Numbered from the stretch's first letter, positions 55,141 to 64,000 are shown. The stretch: 64,000 nucleotides of DNA from Alphaproteobacteria bacterium Ga0077535 (GCA_001464425.1 LNEK01000026.1:1-64000), one strand, 5' to 3'. The notes: a model not told the origin generated them from the sequence alone. Numbers and translations are program-made.

Positions 55141-55214
55141 GCGGCGACCCGCTGAATCGCCGCATTGTCAAAGCTGGCGAACGGGAGCAGGTGGTAAGTG
55201 GGCCACCCGCTCCC
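55141..55214 (+). promoter_or_regulatory. Structured serC leader (possible serC RNA motif)
   Basis: Two hairpins lie in the 5' region of serC: GCGGCGA/TCGCCGC (55141-55163) and a longer one, GGGAGC(A)GGTGG (55183-55194)/CCACC(C)GCTCCC (55203-55214), with an eight-base loop. A cis-regulatory serC RNA motif is known upstream of serC in alphaproteobacteria. The location fits, but I cannot confirm the consensus by eye. Confidence 0.5.
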
Positions 55215-55253
55215 AACGGCGGGCGCTCATCTGTGAGGATGGGAGACAAGTTG

Positions 55254-56417
55254 ATGACAAGTACCGCCAAGCCGGAAGTGCGTCCGGCCGATCCCCGATT
55301 TTCTTCGGGACCCACTAAAAAACGTCCGGGCTGGAGTACGGATGCGCTGAAAGGCGCGGCCCTCGGCCGTTCGCACCGCGCTAAACCCGGCAAAGCTAAG
55401 CTGAAAGAAGCGATCGACCGTACGCGCGCCATTCTCGGCGTGCCGGAGACGCACAAGATCGCGATCGTTCCGGCTTCGGATACAGGCGCCGTCGAGATGG
55501 CGATGTGGTCGATGCTCGGCGCCCGTTCGGTCGATATATTCGCGTGGGAAAGCTTCGGCGAAGAATGGGTGACCGACGCTAAGCAGCTGAAGCTCGACGC
55601 TAAGATTTACACCGCCCCGTACGGCCAGCTGCCGGATCTCAGCGCCGTGCGCAAAGAGGCGGATGTCATCTTCACGCAAAACGGCACCACGTCGGGCGTA
55701 AAAATCCGCGGCTTCGATTGGATCGCCGCCGACCGCGAAGGCATCACCATCAACGACGCGACGAGCGCCGTCTTCGCGCAGCCGATCGATTGGGCCAAGT
55801 GCGATGTGACCACGTTCTCCTGGCAAAAAGTGCTGGGCGGCGAAGGCGCGCATGGCATGCTGATCCTCGGCCCGCGCGCAATTGAGCGGCTTGAAAGCTA
55901 CACGCCGGATCGGCCGTTGCCGAAGATTTTCCGCCTGACCAAGAAGGGCAAGGTCGATCTCGAAATCTTCGAAGGCTCGACCATCAACACGCCGTCTCTG
56001 CTGGCGACGGAAGATTACATCGACGCGCTGAAATGGGCTGAGAGCATTGGCGGCTTGGAAGCGCTGCACGCGCGCGCCAACGCCAACACGAAGGTGCTCG
56101 CGGATTGGGTCGCCCGGACGGACTGGGTGGATTTCCTCGCCGACGATGTGGCGGCGCGTTCAAATACTAGCGTGTGTTTGAAGGTGGTGGACGCGCGTGT
56201 CACCGGCCTGAGCGCTGACGGCCAGGCGGAGTTTGCCAAGAAGTTGGCGGCGTTGCTTGAAAAAGAGGGCGCCGCGCTGGACGCCGCTTCGTACCGCTCA
56301 GCGCCGCCGGGCTTGCGCATCTGGTGCGGCGGCACGATTGAAGCGGCGGATGTGGAAGCGCTCACACCGTGGCTCGATTGGGCGTTCGCGACGCTCGCCG
56401 CTGAACTCGCGGGGTAG
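55254..56417 (+). CDS. serC: Phosphoserine aminotransferase
   Basis: A 387-residue PLP enzyme of serine synthesis, converting 3-phosphohydroxypyruvate to phosphoserine. The PLP Lys is in [15 protein letters not shown]. The start region [17 protein letters not shown] and the [15 protein letters not shown] segment are typical of the alphaproteobacterial type. ATG 55254 follows GGGAGAC; a start five codons earlier is possible. It opens the serC-GNAT-serA operon, probably under the leader upstream. Confidence 0.94.
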   Translation: MTSTAKPEVRPADPRFSSGPTKKRPGWSTDALKGAALGRSHRAKPGKAKLKEAIDRTRAILGVPETHKIAIVPASDTGAVEMAMWSMLGARSVDIFAWESFGEEWVTDAKQLKLDAKIYTAPYGQLPDLSAVRKEADVIFTQNGTTSGVKIRGFDWIAADREGITINDATSAVFAQPIDWAKCDVTTFSWQKVLGGEGAHGMLILGPRAIERLESYTPDRPLPKIFRLTKKGKVDLEIFEGSTINTPSLLATEDYIDALKWAESIGGLEALHARANANTKVLADWVARTDWVDFLADDVAARSNTSVCLKVVDARVTGLSADGQAEFAKKLAALLEKEGAALDAASYRSAPPGLRIWCGGTIEAADVEALTPWLDWAFATLAAELAG

Positions 56418-56421
56418 CGCT

Positions 56422-57003
56422 ATGGCGACGCAAGGAAGCGTCGCCTGGCCGCCGATCGTCGTCCGCTCCGGTGCGGCGACGCTCACCATCCGCCAGGCTG
56501 CGCAAAAAGACGTGCCGATACTGGAGCTCTGGGATACCGACCCGGAGGTGATCGCCTGCGTCACCGATGACCCATCGTCTGCGCAAGCCTTCGTCGATGC
56601 GGTATGGAGCGAAGAGATCGACGCGTGTTCGGATGTGTCTTGCTATTACATCGCTGAACTCGATGGCCGCCCGATCGGCGCCATGCAGGTGATCGATCCG
56701 CATCTCGAACCGACGCACTATTGGGAAGAGATCGAACCCAATCTGCGCGCTATCGACATCTGGATCGGCGACGACCGCGACCGTAACGCTGGCCATGGCC
56801 GCGTGATGATGGAGGCGGTGATTGATAGTTGCTTTGCCGATCCCGCAGTCACCGCCATCGTCATCGATCCGCTCAACTCAAACACCGAAGCGCATCGCTT
56901 CTACCGCCGCCTCGGTTTCAAAGTCGTCGGCCGCCGCATGTTCGGCGACGACGATTGCCTCGTTCACAAATTGGAACGCGCCGATTGGCGCCAAGGAAAC
57001 TGA
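56422..57003 (+). CDS. GNAT acetyltransferase, AAC(6')-like
   Basis: A 193-residue GNAT enzyme. It resembles the aminoglycoside 6'-acetyltransferase/siderophore acetyltransferase subgroup: YYIAELDGRPIGAMQVIDP, HYWEEIEPNLRAIDIWIGD, the acetyl-CoA loop RNAGHGRVMMEAV and DPLNSNTEAHRFYRRLGF. The acceptor is unknown and resistance should not be assumed. It lies four bases after serC and two bases before serA, so it is co-transcribed with serine synthesis genes. Confidence 0.82.
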   Translation: MATQGSVAWPPIVVRSGAATLTIRQAAQKDVPILELWDTDPEVIACVTDDPSSAQAFVDAVWSEEIDACSDVSCYYIAELDGRPIGAMQVIDPHLEPTHYWEEIEPNLRAIDIWIGDDRDRNAGHGRVMMEAVIDSCFADPAVTAIVIDPLNSNTEAHRFYRRLGFKVVGRRMFGDDDCLVHKLERADWRQGN

Positions 57004-57005
57004 CC

Positions 57006-58586
57006 ATGCCTAAAGTTTTGATCAGCGACGAACTCAGCGAAGCCGCCGTCAACATTTTTAAGAGCCGCGGCATTGAAGTGGATTTCCAGCCGCAGCTTGG
57101 CCCGGATGCGGCGAAGCTCCGCGAAATCATCGGTAATTATGATGGTCTCGCCATCCGATCGGCCACCAAGGTGAAGCCGGACATCATCGCCGCCGCGACG
57201 AACCTCAAAGTGATCGGCCGCGCCGGCATTGGCGTCGATAACGTCGATATCCCGTCCGCCACTGCGCGCGGCATCGTCGTCATGAACACGCCGTTCGGCA
57301 ATTCAATCACGACGGCGGAGCACGCCATTGCGCTGATGTTCGCAGCTGCGCGCCAGATCGCGGCGGCGGATGTCTCCACGCAAGCGGGCAAGTGGGAGAA
57401 GAACCGCTTCATGGGCGTTGAGCTCTACGCCAAGACGCTCGGCCTCATCGGCTGCGGCAATATTGGCTCGATTGTCGCTGACCGTGCGCTTGGCCTGAAG
57501 ATGAAGGTGATCGCCTACGATCCGTTCCTCTCGCCGGAGCGCGCTGTCCAGATCGGTGTCGAGAAGGTTGAGCTTGAAGACTTGCTGCCGCGCGCTGACG
57601 TGATTTCGTTGCATGTGCCGATGACGGACAAGACCAAGAACATCCTCTCGCGCGAAAATCTGGCTAAGACCAAGAAGGGTGTGGTCATCGTCAACGCTGC
57701 GCGCGGCGGCTTGGTCGACGAGCAAGCGCTGCGCGAAGCGCTCGAAAGCGGCCAGGTTTCGGCGGCTGGCTTCGACGTCTTCACTATCGAGCCGGCGAAA
57801 GAGAATGTCCTCTTCGGCGCGCCGAACTTTATCGCGACGCCGCACCTCGGCGCGTCCACCAACGAAGCGCAGGAGAACGTTGCGCTGCAGGTGGCCGAGC
57901 AAATGGCCGACTATCTGCTCACTGGCGCTGTCACCAATGCGCTCAACATGCCATCGATCACGGCCGAAGAAGCGCCGCGCTTGAAGCCTTTCGCTGCACT
58001 TGCGGAAAAGCTTGGCGCTTTCGCGGGCCAGATCGTCGACGAAGGTCTGGAAGCGGTTGAGATCGAGTACGAGGGCGATGTCACCAAGCTCAACATGAAG
58101 CCGCTAACGGCTTCTGCACTCGCCGGTTTGCTGCGTCCGTTGCTGCAAGATGTGAACGTCGTCTCGGCGCCGGCGTTGCTCAAAGAGCGCGGCGTGCCGC
58201 TGACCGAAAGTACGCGCGACCTGTCTCCAACCTACGACAGCCTCATCCGTATCAAGGTGAAAACTGGCGGCGGCTGGCGCACGCTTGCGGGTGCGGTGAT
58301 CGCGGGGCAACCACGTATCGTGGAAGTCAAAGGAATGGCGCTCGAAGCGCCGTTTCACGCCTTCACGCTCTACATCAACAATTCCGATAAGCCCGGTTTC
58401 ATCGGCGCGCTGGGTTCGCTTCTGGGGGACGCGCAGATCAACATCGCCACGTTCCATCTCGGACGAGAAGGCGCGGGAGCGGAAGCAATTGCGCTCGTGG
58501 GCGTCGATCAGGCGCCGCCGGAAGCAGTGATGGCGAAGCTCTCGGCGCTGCCGCAGGTGCGCTACGCCAAGCTGTTGCAGTTCTAG
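57006..58586 (+). CDS. serA: D-3-phosphoglycerate dehydrogenase (long form)
   Basis: A 526-residue NAD-dependent enzyme for the first step of serine synthesis. The NAD site is GLIGCGNIGSIVADRA, followed by the substrate Arg/Glu/His set in NAARGGLVDEQAL and TPHLGASTNEAQENVA. After the catalytic domains come an intervening domain (about 320-450) and a C-terminal ACT domain (AFTLYINNSDKPGFIGALG) for serine feedback. ATG 57006 follows AAGGAAAC. Third gene of the serC operon. Confidence 0.95.
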   Translation: MPKVLISDELSEAAVNIFKSRGIEVDFQPQLGPDAAKLREIIGNYDGLAIRSATKVKPDIIAAATNLKVIGRAGIGVDNVDIPSATARGIVVMNTPFGNSITTAEHAIALMFAAARQIAAADVSTQAGKWEKNRFMGVELYAKTLGLIGCGNIGSIVADRALGLKMKVIAYDPFLSPERAVQIGVEKVELEDLLPRADVISLHVPMTDKTKNILSRENLAKTKKGVVIVNAARGGLVDEQALREALESGQVSAAGFDVFTIEPAKENVLFGAPNFIATPHLGASTNEAQENVALQVAEQMADYLLTGAVTNALNMPSITAEEAPRLKPFAALAEKLGAFAGQIVDEGLEAVEIEYEGDVTKLNMKPLTASALAGLLRPLLQDVNVVSAPALLKERGVPLTESTRDLSPTYDSLIRIKVKTGGGWRTLAGAVIAGQPRIVEVKGMALEAPFHAFTLYINNSDKPGFIGALGSLLGDAQINIATFHLGREGAGAEAIALVGVDQAPPEAVMAKLSALPQVRYAKLLQF

Positions 58587-58603
58587 TGAGAGTTGCCGCG
58601 AAA

Positions 58604-58634
58604 CCCTCGCTGTCCTAGAGCTAGGCAGGGAGGG
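58604..58634 (+). promoter_or_regulatory. Hairpin covering the ribosome binding site
   Basis: CCCTC-G-CTG-T-CCTA (58604-58617) pairs with TAGG-CAG-G-GAGGG (58622-58634), leaving loop GAGC. The right arm contains the GGGAGGG ribosome binding site of the next gene. The stem could act as a terminator remnant of the serA operon or block translation of 58639. Confidence 0.5.
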
Positions 58635-58638
58635 TGCG

Positions 58639-59130
58639 ATGCGGTTTCTTGTTTATCTTGCGGTGTTTTTTGCGGTGCTCACCGCGCCTGCGCGCGCGGA
58701 TGATCCGCCCGTCGTGACCTCTAACCCGGCGGTGTACGCCCAGACTTTCGCTGACTCGATGGCGCTCGCTGGCGTGCGGCCAATCCGTGAGACGTTTGAA
58801 GCGCTTCTCGGTGGGCCAGTGCCGCAGGAATCGGAGGCAGGGCTCGCCACGTATGAGCGGGCCATAACGGAATTGCCGGCGCGCGTCTCACGCGTGATCG
58901 AAGACGTTTCGCTTGGCGGCGGCACGGTGCAGATGACTTATCTCTACCACTATTTCGGCGACAACACGTGGATCTTCACCCGCCTCGAGTTTGTGTCGAT
59001 CGGCGATGGCCGTTGGTCGCTGAACCGACTCGCCTTCGCTGACCGTTGGGCCAATGTGGTGGTCGCCACAACGCCGGGGTTTCAGTCCAGTCAGGTACCG
59101 GCCACGCCTCCGGCGCGCAGCCGACGCTAG
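58639..59130 (+). CDS. Secreted protein of unknown function
   Basis: A 163-residue protein with a signal peptide (MRFLVYLAVFFAVLTAPARAD). The mature part has no Cys and contains a YHYFGDNTWIFTRLEFVSIGDGRW-like beta segment resembling DUF3887/NTF2-type folds; this is tentative. It has no recognised family. Its ribosome binding site is inside a hairpin, so its translation may be controlled. Confidence 0.6.
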   Translation: MRFLVYLAVFFAVLTAPARADDPPVVTSNPAVYAQTFADSMALAGVRPIRETFEALLGGPVPQESEAGLATYERAITELPARVSRVIEDVSLGGGTVQMTYLYHYFGDNTWIFTRLEFVSIGDGRWSLNRLAFADRWANVVVATTPGFQSSQVPATPPARSRR

Positions 59131-59149
59131 GATTTTCAGCGCGGTCCGG

Positions 59150-59166
59150 AACCCCCGGCGGGGGTT
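59150..59166 (+). terminator. Weak C/G hairpin after secreted protein gene
   Basis: AACCCCC-GGC-GGGGGTT, followed by GGCGTTTTCGCC. It might end the preceding transcript, but the T run is only four bases. Confidence 0.35.
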
Positions 59167-59221
59167 GGCGTTTTCGCCTCGGCGGCGCGTGCGGGTGCGC
59201 GCGGCCATGAGGGGACGTGCA

Positions 59222-59827
59222 ATGAATCTGAAGCTCTTCTGCTCAACGCTGTTGGTGACGGCGGCGAGTTTGCTCGCGCCATCGGCTGCGCACGCTGAGA
59301 TCGAAGAAGTCCGCATCGGTGCAGTCGGCAACATCCGGTCCGATCAAGGCGACATCGTCGAGGGCAAGCAGGAAGGCCCGAACATCGAGCTTGAGATTGT
59401 GTCCAGCTCACCCGACTTTCTGAACCTCATCGGGTCGCCACGGCCCTATGTGATGGGTTCGTTCGCTACCGATAATGGCGGCGTTTCGTTTGGCGGCGTG
59501 GGCGTTTTGTGGCGCTGGGAGTTCGCCGATGGCTGGGCGTTCGAACCGGGGTTCGGCTACATCGTCCATGACGGCGAAATCGATAACCCGTTCGCGCCGC
59601 TGTCGCCCGAAGGCGTCGCGTTTGAGCGCGAGCATCAGCTCCTTGGCTCGCGTGATTTGTTCCGTAGCTCGTTCGCCCTAGAGCGGGAGTTCGGCCCGTA
59701 CCACGCGCTCCAGCTTTACTGGCAGCACATGAGCCACGGCCAAATCCTGGACGAAGGCCGGAATCAGGGGCTTGATTATGTGGGCCTGCGCTATCTCTAC
59801 CGTTTCGACGCCGATCCGGCAGACTAA
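59222..59827 (+). CDS. PagL-like lipid A 3-O-deacylase (copy 1)
   Basis: A 201-residue outer membrane beta-barrel protein with a signal peptide (ends AHAE, about 25). The C-terminal catalytic motif of PagL, H-x-S-x-G, is HMSHG (His169, Ser171), followed by ILDEGRNQGLDYVGLRY. PagL removes the 3-O acyl chain of lipid A and alters the outer leaflet. The barrel is slightly larger than in Pseudomonas PagL. ATG 59222 follows GAGGGGAC. A second copy follows 60 bases later. Confidence 0.8.
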   Translation: MNLKLFCSTLLVTAASLLAPSAAHAEIEEVRIGAVGNIRSDQGDIVEGKQEGPNIELEIVSSSPDFLNLIGSPRPYVMGSFATDNGGVSFGGVGVLWRWEFADGWAFEPGFGYIVHDGEIDNPFAPLSPEGVAFEREHQLLGSRDLFRSSFALEREFGPYHALQLYWQHMSHGQILDEGRNQGLDYVGLRYLYRFDADPAD

Positions 59828-59887
59828 GCCGCTTTCAACCCCACTCGCGCCGGGCTAGCGTGCGCCACCATTTCGGGGGAGGAATCG

Positions 59888-60472
59888 ATGCGCGGTACGG
59901 CAGCGGGTTTGGCGGCTTTTGGCGCGGCGATGGTGTGCGCGCCCGTGGCCAATGCGGGCATCGATGAAATCCATGTCGGCGTGATGCAGCACAATATCTG
60001 CGTCACCAATTGCAAGAACGCCGACAAGGAAGACGGCCCCAACATCGAGATGCAGCTCTCGTTCGACTCGCCGTCATTCTTGAGCTGGGCGGGCTCGCCG
60101 CAGCCTTATGTGATGGCGTCGGTGAACACCGCTGGCGACACAAGCTTCGCAGGCTTTGGCCTCGAGTGGCGCTGGGACTTCGCCGAGAATTGGGCGATCG
60201 AACCCGGCATCGGCTATGTGGTCCACGACGGCGAAATTGAAAATCCGTTCCCAAACGGCTCGCCTGAAGCGGCCGCCTTCGCAGCTGAGAACGTGCAATA
60301 CGGTTCAGAAGATCTCTTCCGCACGTCGATCGGCCTGACGCGTGATTTCGAAGGTCCGTGGGAAGGGCAAGTCTTCTACGAACACTTGAGTCACGGCCAA
60401 ATCCTCGGCTCCGGGCGTAACCAGGGCGTCGATCAGATCGGCATCCGCTTCGGGTATCAATTCGGCGAGTGA
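59888..60472 (+). CDS. PagL-like lipid A 3-O-deacylase (copy 2)
   Basis: A 194-residue paralogue of the preceding protein. Shared segments include GPNIE(L/M)(E/Q), SP(R/Q)PYVM, WRW(E/D)FA, EPG(F/I)GY(I/V)VHDGEI(D/E)NPF and HxSHGQIL. Catalytic His166 and Ser168 are kept. It additionally has a pair of Cys near the start of the mature protein (NICVTNCKN), a possible disulfide that copy 1 lacks. The signal peptide ends around VANA. Confidence 0.8.
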   Translation: MRGTAAGLAAFGAAMVCAPVANAGIDEIHVGVMQHNICVTNCKNADKEDGPNIEMQLSFDSPSFLSWAGSPQPYVMASVNTAGDTSFAGFGLEWRWDFAENWAIEPGIGYVVHDGEIENPFPNGSPEAAAFAAENVQYGSEDLFRTSIGLTRDFEGPWEGQVFYEHLSHGQILGSGRNQGVDQIGIRFGYQFGE

Positions 60473-60476
60473 GCGC

Positions 60477-60941
60477 TCAGCGCTGGCGTTCGCAACTGTA
60501 AAAGCCGACCGTTAGGCGATCGCCGTTGAGCGTTATGCGCCCTTGCGTCGTCGCGCCAAGATTGGCGCGCGCGCCGGCTGCGACTTGCTGATATTCCGGA
60601 TCGCCTTCAGGAACGACGACTCCGTTACGAATGAAGCGATCGAGCCGGCCCTCGGTTTTGGTGTCGGTCAGAACGTCGCCGTTCAGGCGCCAAAAGCCGC
60701 CGCCGCCGCCTTCGATCATGTTGCCGGGGCTAAACGTGATCTGCTGGTTGCTGATATAGCTGCCGTCCGGCCGGTAGTCGAAATGCGAAACGAACGCCAT
60801 GCCGCGGTTTTGACCGGTGCAGGCCCAGCGACCGACCAATTGCCCATTATCGTTATCCGCCTCAGGCGCGCCAACGGCGCCGACCATCATCGCCGCACTG
60901 GCCACCGCCAGGGCCTGAAACATCGATCTCATTGTGCGCAT
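60477..60941 (-). CDS. Small secreted protein of unknown function
   Basis: A 154-residue protein with an N-terminal signal (about 1-24). The mature part looks like a small lipocalin- or beta-barrel-type domain: [13 protein letters not shown] at the start, [31 protein letters not shown], and [13 protein letters not shown] at the end with two Cys for one disulfide. Family unknown to me. It converges with the second PagL gene and is divergent from purA. Confidence 0.6.
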   Translation of the reverse strand: MRTMRSMFQALAVASAAMMVGAVGAPEADNDNGQLVGRWACTGQNRGMAFVSHFDYRPDGSYISNQQITFSPGNMIEGGGGGFWRLNGDVLTDTKTEGRLDRFIRNGVVVPEGDPEYQQVAAGARANLGATTQGRITLNGDRLTVGFYSCERQR

Positions 60942-61060
60942 GTCAGCTTCGTCCTCCCAACTGCGACGATAGCGCCGCGAACGCCGTCTTTCCAGCGCCG
61001 CCGGTTGCCGAGTCAGGCGATTTGGGCCATGTCACGGCTGGTTTTTCGACGGGAGCAGGT

Positions 61061-62350
61061 GTGTCCGCAGTAGTCGTAGTCGGCGCTCAATGGGGCGATG
61101 AAGGCAAAGGCAAGATTGTCGATTGGCTGTGCAACCGCGCCGACGTCGTGGTGCGCTTCCAAGGCGGTCACAATGCCGGCCACACGCTTGTTGTCGGCGA
61201 CACGACATACAAACTGGCGCTGCTGCCGTCCGGCGTGGTGCAGGGCAAGCTCTCGATCATCGGTAACGGCGTCGTCGTCGATCCGTGGGCGCTCGCGAGC
61301 GAAATTGAGAAGATCGAAAAGCAGGGCGTGAAGATCAGCCCGGACAAGCTCGTGCTCTCCGATCAAGCCTGCCTCATCCTGCCGTTTCACCGCGATCTTG
61401 ATGCGGCGCGCGAAGCGCAAGCTGGCGCCGCGTCGATCGGCACGACGAAGCGCGGCATTGGTCCTGCGTACGAAGATAAGGTTGGCCGCCGTGCGCTGCG
61501 TGTCGCCGACCTCGCAGATCCCGAAGCCGTCGCTTGGAAGATCGAGCGGTTGACGGCGCACCACAACGCGCTCCGCAGCGGCCTAGGCCTGCCGGAAATC
61601 GATGTGCCGGCGCTGAAGCAAGAGATCGCTGAGATCGCGCCGAAGGTTTTGCCGTATGCGCAGCCAGCGTGGCGGGTGCTCAACGCTGCGTTCGAGGATT
61701 CAAAGCGCGTGTTGTTCGAAGGCGCGCAAGGCGTGCTGCTCGACGTCGATCACGGCACGTATCCGTTCGTTACATCGTCGAACGTGGTGGCCGGGCAGGC
61801 GGCAGCCGGCTCCGGCGTCGGCCCGCGCGCGATCACGTACGTGCTCGGCCTAGTGAAGGCCTACACTACGCGCGTCGGCGGCGGTCCGTTTCCGACTGAG
61901 CTCAACGACAAATACGGCAAGATGCTGGGCGAGATCGGCCACGAGGTCGGCACTAATACCGGCCGCGCGCGCCGTTGCGGCTGGTTCGACGCGGTGCTCG
62001 TGCGCCAATCGATCATGCTCTCCGGCGCCGACGGCATCGCGCTAACCAAGCTCGACGTGCTCGACACGTTCGATGAGATCAAGATTTGCACCGGCTACAA
62101 GCTCGGCGGCAAAACGCTGGATTACCTGCCGGCGGGCGTGAAAGATCAGGCCGCTTGCGAACCGATCTATGAAACCATGGAAGGCTGGAAAGAGCCTACC
62201 CGCGGCGTCCGCACCTCGCGCGATCTGCCGGCCAAGGCGATCAAATATGTCCGCCGGATCGAGGAGCTAATCGGGTGCCCGGCGGCGTTGGTCTCAACCA
62301 GCCCCGAGCGCGACGATGTTATCCTGATGCGCGATCCGTTTAAGGCGTAA
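61061..62350 (+). CDS. purA: Adenylosuccinate synthetase
   Basis: A 429-residue GTP-dependent enzyme joining IMP and aspartate for AMP synthesis. Signatures are [29 protein letters not shown], the catalytic His loop, [14 protein letters not shown] and the late [19 protein letters not shown]. The start is GTG 61061, preceded by GGGAG, giving the standard N-terminus. The frame upstream to 60932 is not family-like. Confidence 0.96.
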   Translation: MSAVVVVGAQWGDEGKGKIVDWLCNRADVVVRFQGGHNAGHTLVVGDTTYKLALLPSGVVQGKLSIIGNGVVVDPWALASEIEKIEKQGVKISPDKLVLSDQACLILPFHRDLDAAREAQAGAASIGTTKRGIGPAYEDKVGRRALRVADLADPEAVAWKIERLTAHHNALRSGLGLPEIDVPALKQEIAEIAPKVLPYAQPAWRVLNAAFEDSKRVLFEGAQGVLLDVDHGTYPFVTSSNVVAGQAAAGSGVGPRAITYVLGLVKAYTTRVGGGPFPTELNDKYGKMLGEIGHEVGTNTGRARRCGWFDAVLVRQSIMLSGADGIALTKLDVLDTFDEIKICTGYKLGGKTLDYLPAGVKDQAACEPIYETMEGWKEPTRGVRTSRDLPAKAIKYVRRIEELIGCPAALVSTSPERDDVILMRDPFKA

Positions 62351-62426
62351 GCTAGGGCGCGTTCGGCAGGCGAGCTTGGTTGACACTGTTGCCGGCTGCC
62401 TATTGCCTATTGCCCCGGAGTTCCAA

Positions 62427-63068
62427 ATGTCCGCCGACGACGAAAACCATCCGCAGGGCCCGCATCGCTTCAGCGTCGAGGATGCGCGCGCCAGGGCGCA
62501 GGAAGCGTATCGCAAGTCCGAGTTCATTTTCTCGCGCGCCTACGGGCTGCTGCGTGAGCCCAACAAGGAATGGCAGCAGATCAAGTCTGAGACGACAACG
62601 ATCCCGAACATTCTGTTGGGCTATGTCGCGCCGCTTGCTGCTATTCCGCCCGTATGCGGCCTTATCGGCGCGATGGTATTCGAGCCGACGCGTCTGCGCG
62701 CGATCCACACTGAGATCACCAGTGTCGTGGTCACTTGGATCGTCACCATCGCCCTAGTATTTTTGCTTGGCCTCCTGGTGAACACCCTTGCCGACCAGTT
62801 TGACGGCGATCGTGACGAACTCTCGGCGCAAAAGATCGCGGCGTATTCGCTGACGCCGTCGTTCCTCTCGGGACTGTTCTCGCTGTGGCCGCCGCTTTGG
62901 TGGCTGTCGCTGTTTGCTTTGGGCGCGATGGTCTACATTATGTATCGCGGCCTGCCGATCCTGATGAAGGCGCCGCAGGAGCGCGCGCTCCACTACGCCG
63001 GCACTGTCACGGTCGCCGCGATGGTGGCGGGGATCGTGCTGTTCGGCCTCGCGAGCTGCGTGACTTGA
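62427..63068 (+). CDS. Yip1-family membrane protein
   Basis: A 213-residue protein with a short soluble N-terminus (about 1-50) and about five hydrophobic helices. The FSRAYGLLREPNKEWQQIKSE helix and the LLGYVAPLAAIPPVCGLIGA membrane entry are typical of bacterial Yip1 domain proteins, whose function is unknown. ATG 62427 follows GGAG. A second Yip1-like protein follows 72 bases later. Confidence 0.75.
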   Translation: MSADDENHPQGPHRFSVEDARARAQEAYRKSEFIFSRAYGLLREPNKEWQQIKSETTTIPNILLGYVAPLAAIPPVCGLIGAMVFEPTRLRAIHTEITSVVVTWIVTIALVFLLGLLVNTLADQFDGDRDELSAQKIAAYSLTPSFLSGLFSLWPPLWWLSLFALGAMVYIMYRGLPILMKAPQERALHYAGTVTVAAMVAGIVLFGLASCVT

Positions 63069-63140
63069 GCGCGATTTGAGTTGGCGCACACGCGCCAACG
63101 TCCTTAGCATTGGCGGACCTGTCATCGCCGGGGGTGCGCC

Positions 63141-64000
63141 ATGACCATTGATCCTGCCAATCTGGACACCCAGTCGTTGGCGTCGCGCGTGAAATCCATT
63201 CTGCTGAAACCGCGCGAGGCGTGGGAGGCGTTGGCACGCGAGCCAATCGAGGTCGATGAGCTTTATATGCGCTACGCGGTCCCGCTGGCTGCGTTCTCGG
63301 CGCTTTGCCTAACCATCGGCCTCGTGTTTTTCCCGTGGGGCGCGGGCGGATCTTATATTCATTTGAACGCGGTGCAGGCGCTCATCAGCGGCGCCGTCCA
63401 GTTCATTTCGCTGCTTGCCATGATCTATATCATGGCTCGCGTCATCGATGGCTTTGCCCCGATGTTCGGCGCCGAGAGAAACCGTGCGCAGGCTCACAAG
63501 CTGGCCGTGTTCTCCTTCACCGCCGCGCTTTTGAGCGGTGTGTTTTCGCTGCACCCCTGGTTCGGCGTCTTTGGCATACTTGGCCTCTACACTCTGGTGC
63601 TTCTCTATCTCGGCCTGCCCCGCTTGACGGGCGTGGCTGAGGACAAACGTGGCCAATTCTTCGCCGCCATCATCGGTGTCACCATCGCTGGCGTGCTTGT
63701 CCTTTCGCTGGCGCTTGGGGCGGCGCGTGGCGCACTCGTCGGCATTACCAGCGCAATCATGCCGCCATTCGGCCAAGCGGCGCGGGCGCCCGAAGCTCAA
63801 ACTGAACTGGCTGTGCCCGGCGGCTCGATCGATTTACGTGAGTTGGAGAAGCAAGCGCGCAGCTATGGCGGCGCGCGCCAAGACGTGAGTTCCGCGCGCT
63901 TGGCGGAGTTTCTGCCGCAGACGCTGCCCTCAGGTTTCACCCGCACCGAGGTATCCAGCACCAGCGCGCCCGGCGTTGCGCAAGCTGTTGCGCAATATCG
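63141..64000 (+). CDS. Yip1-like membrane protein (partial, cut by window end)
   Basis: An open frame from ATG 63141 to the right edge with no stop, at least 286 residues. It starts MTIDPANLDTQSLASRVKSIL, then KPREAWEALAREPIEVDELYMRYAVPLAAF, close to the layout of the preceding Yip1-like protein. About five helices follow, and after about residue 210 a soluble region begins (GGSIDLRELEKQARSYGG) that the shorter neighbour lacks. GGGGGTGCGCC precedes the ATG. Confidence 0.75.
   Translation, partial: MTIDPANLDTQSLASRVKSILLKPREAWEALAREPIEVDELYMRYAVPLAAFSALCLTIGLVFFPWGAGGSYIHLNAVQALISGAVQFISLLAMIYIMARVIDGFAPMFGAERNRAQAHKLAVFSFTAALLSGVFSLHPWFGVFGILGLYTLVLLYLGLPRLTGVAEDKRGQFFAAIIGVTIAGVLVLSLALGAARGALVGITSAIMPPFGQAARAPEAQTELAVPGGSIDLRELEKQARSYGGARQDVSSARLAEFLPQTLPSGFTRTEVSSTSAPGVAQAVAQY

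Overview
This is a compact, GC-rich chromosomal segment with no rRNA, tRNA, prophage, transposase or CRISPR visible. It most resembles an alphaproteobacterium of the Caulobacterales/Hyphomonadaceae type. The signs are a divergent Caulobacter-type HisRS, an endonuclease-type MutL, a BamF-like lipoprotein next to lspA, a GTG-started groES with a degenerate CIRCE, a TonB-dependent receptor, SapC and DUF885 proteins, and a serC leader. The taxonomic placement is inference from these families.

Layout. 1-512 is a non-coding flank with hairpins and a palindromic operator, followed by a membrane protein/XRE regulator pair (513-1198). 1199-6050 holds a TrhA/hemolysin III protein, DUF4197, an alpha/beta hydrolase, a double-hotdog thioesterase with zur, a GIY-YIG-like protein and a DUF559 protein. 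6182-9909 encodes a VWA lipoprotein and a DUF885 lipoprotein. 10066-14203 holds sapC, a dsbD-like/redoxin operon and a small secreted protein. 14321-18875 holds a histidine ammonia-lyase, hisS and nhaA. 19154-25983 holds a TonB receptor, an NPP-type phosphodiesterase, an M50 protease, a cupin/TetR operon with two operators and a secreted protein. 26045-28065 is groESL. 28258-32534 holds a DUF2306 protein, an EF-hand protein, a Gly/Arg-repeat RcnB protein, a TetR and a glutathione peroxidase. 32767-40923 holds ileS, a reverse-strand secreted protein, lspA, bamF-like and two M16 peptidases. 40973-44759 holds paired acyl-CoA dehydrogenases, a ferritin-like hydrolase and a TetR. 44819-46488 holds rtcB with a small partner and a 31-codon gene with its own terminator. 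46584-53632 holds a LOG protein, mutL, a two-repeat secreted protein, a VOC protein, a Nudix protein, folP, kptA and thiD. 53694-58586 holds a PhzF-like protein, a small membrane protein and the serC-GNAT-serA operon. 58639-64000 holds a secreted protein, two tandem PagL-like proteins, another secreted protein, purA and two Yip1-like membrane proteins, the last cut by the window end.

How it works together. Most of the window is housekeeping: translation (hisS, ileS), folding (groESL), envelope biogenesis (lspA, bamF, PagL, DsbD), serine, folate, thiamine and purine synthesis, and mismatch repair. Regulatory logic can be read directly at several points: XRE operator, TetR operators, CIRCE, the serC leader and a hairpin over a ribosome binding site. 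Five convergent gene pairs overlap by exactly four bases at their stop codons. No large novel defence or metabolic island is evident. The least described items are the 31-codon gene, the RtcB partner, the two-enzyme RNA-end set (RtcB and KptA), the XRE/membrane pair and TonB-box-like motifs in proteins that are not receptors.
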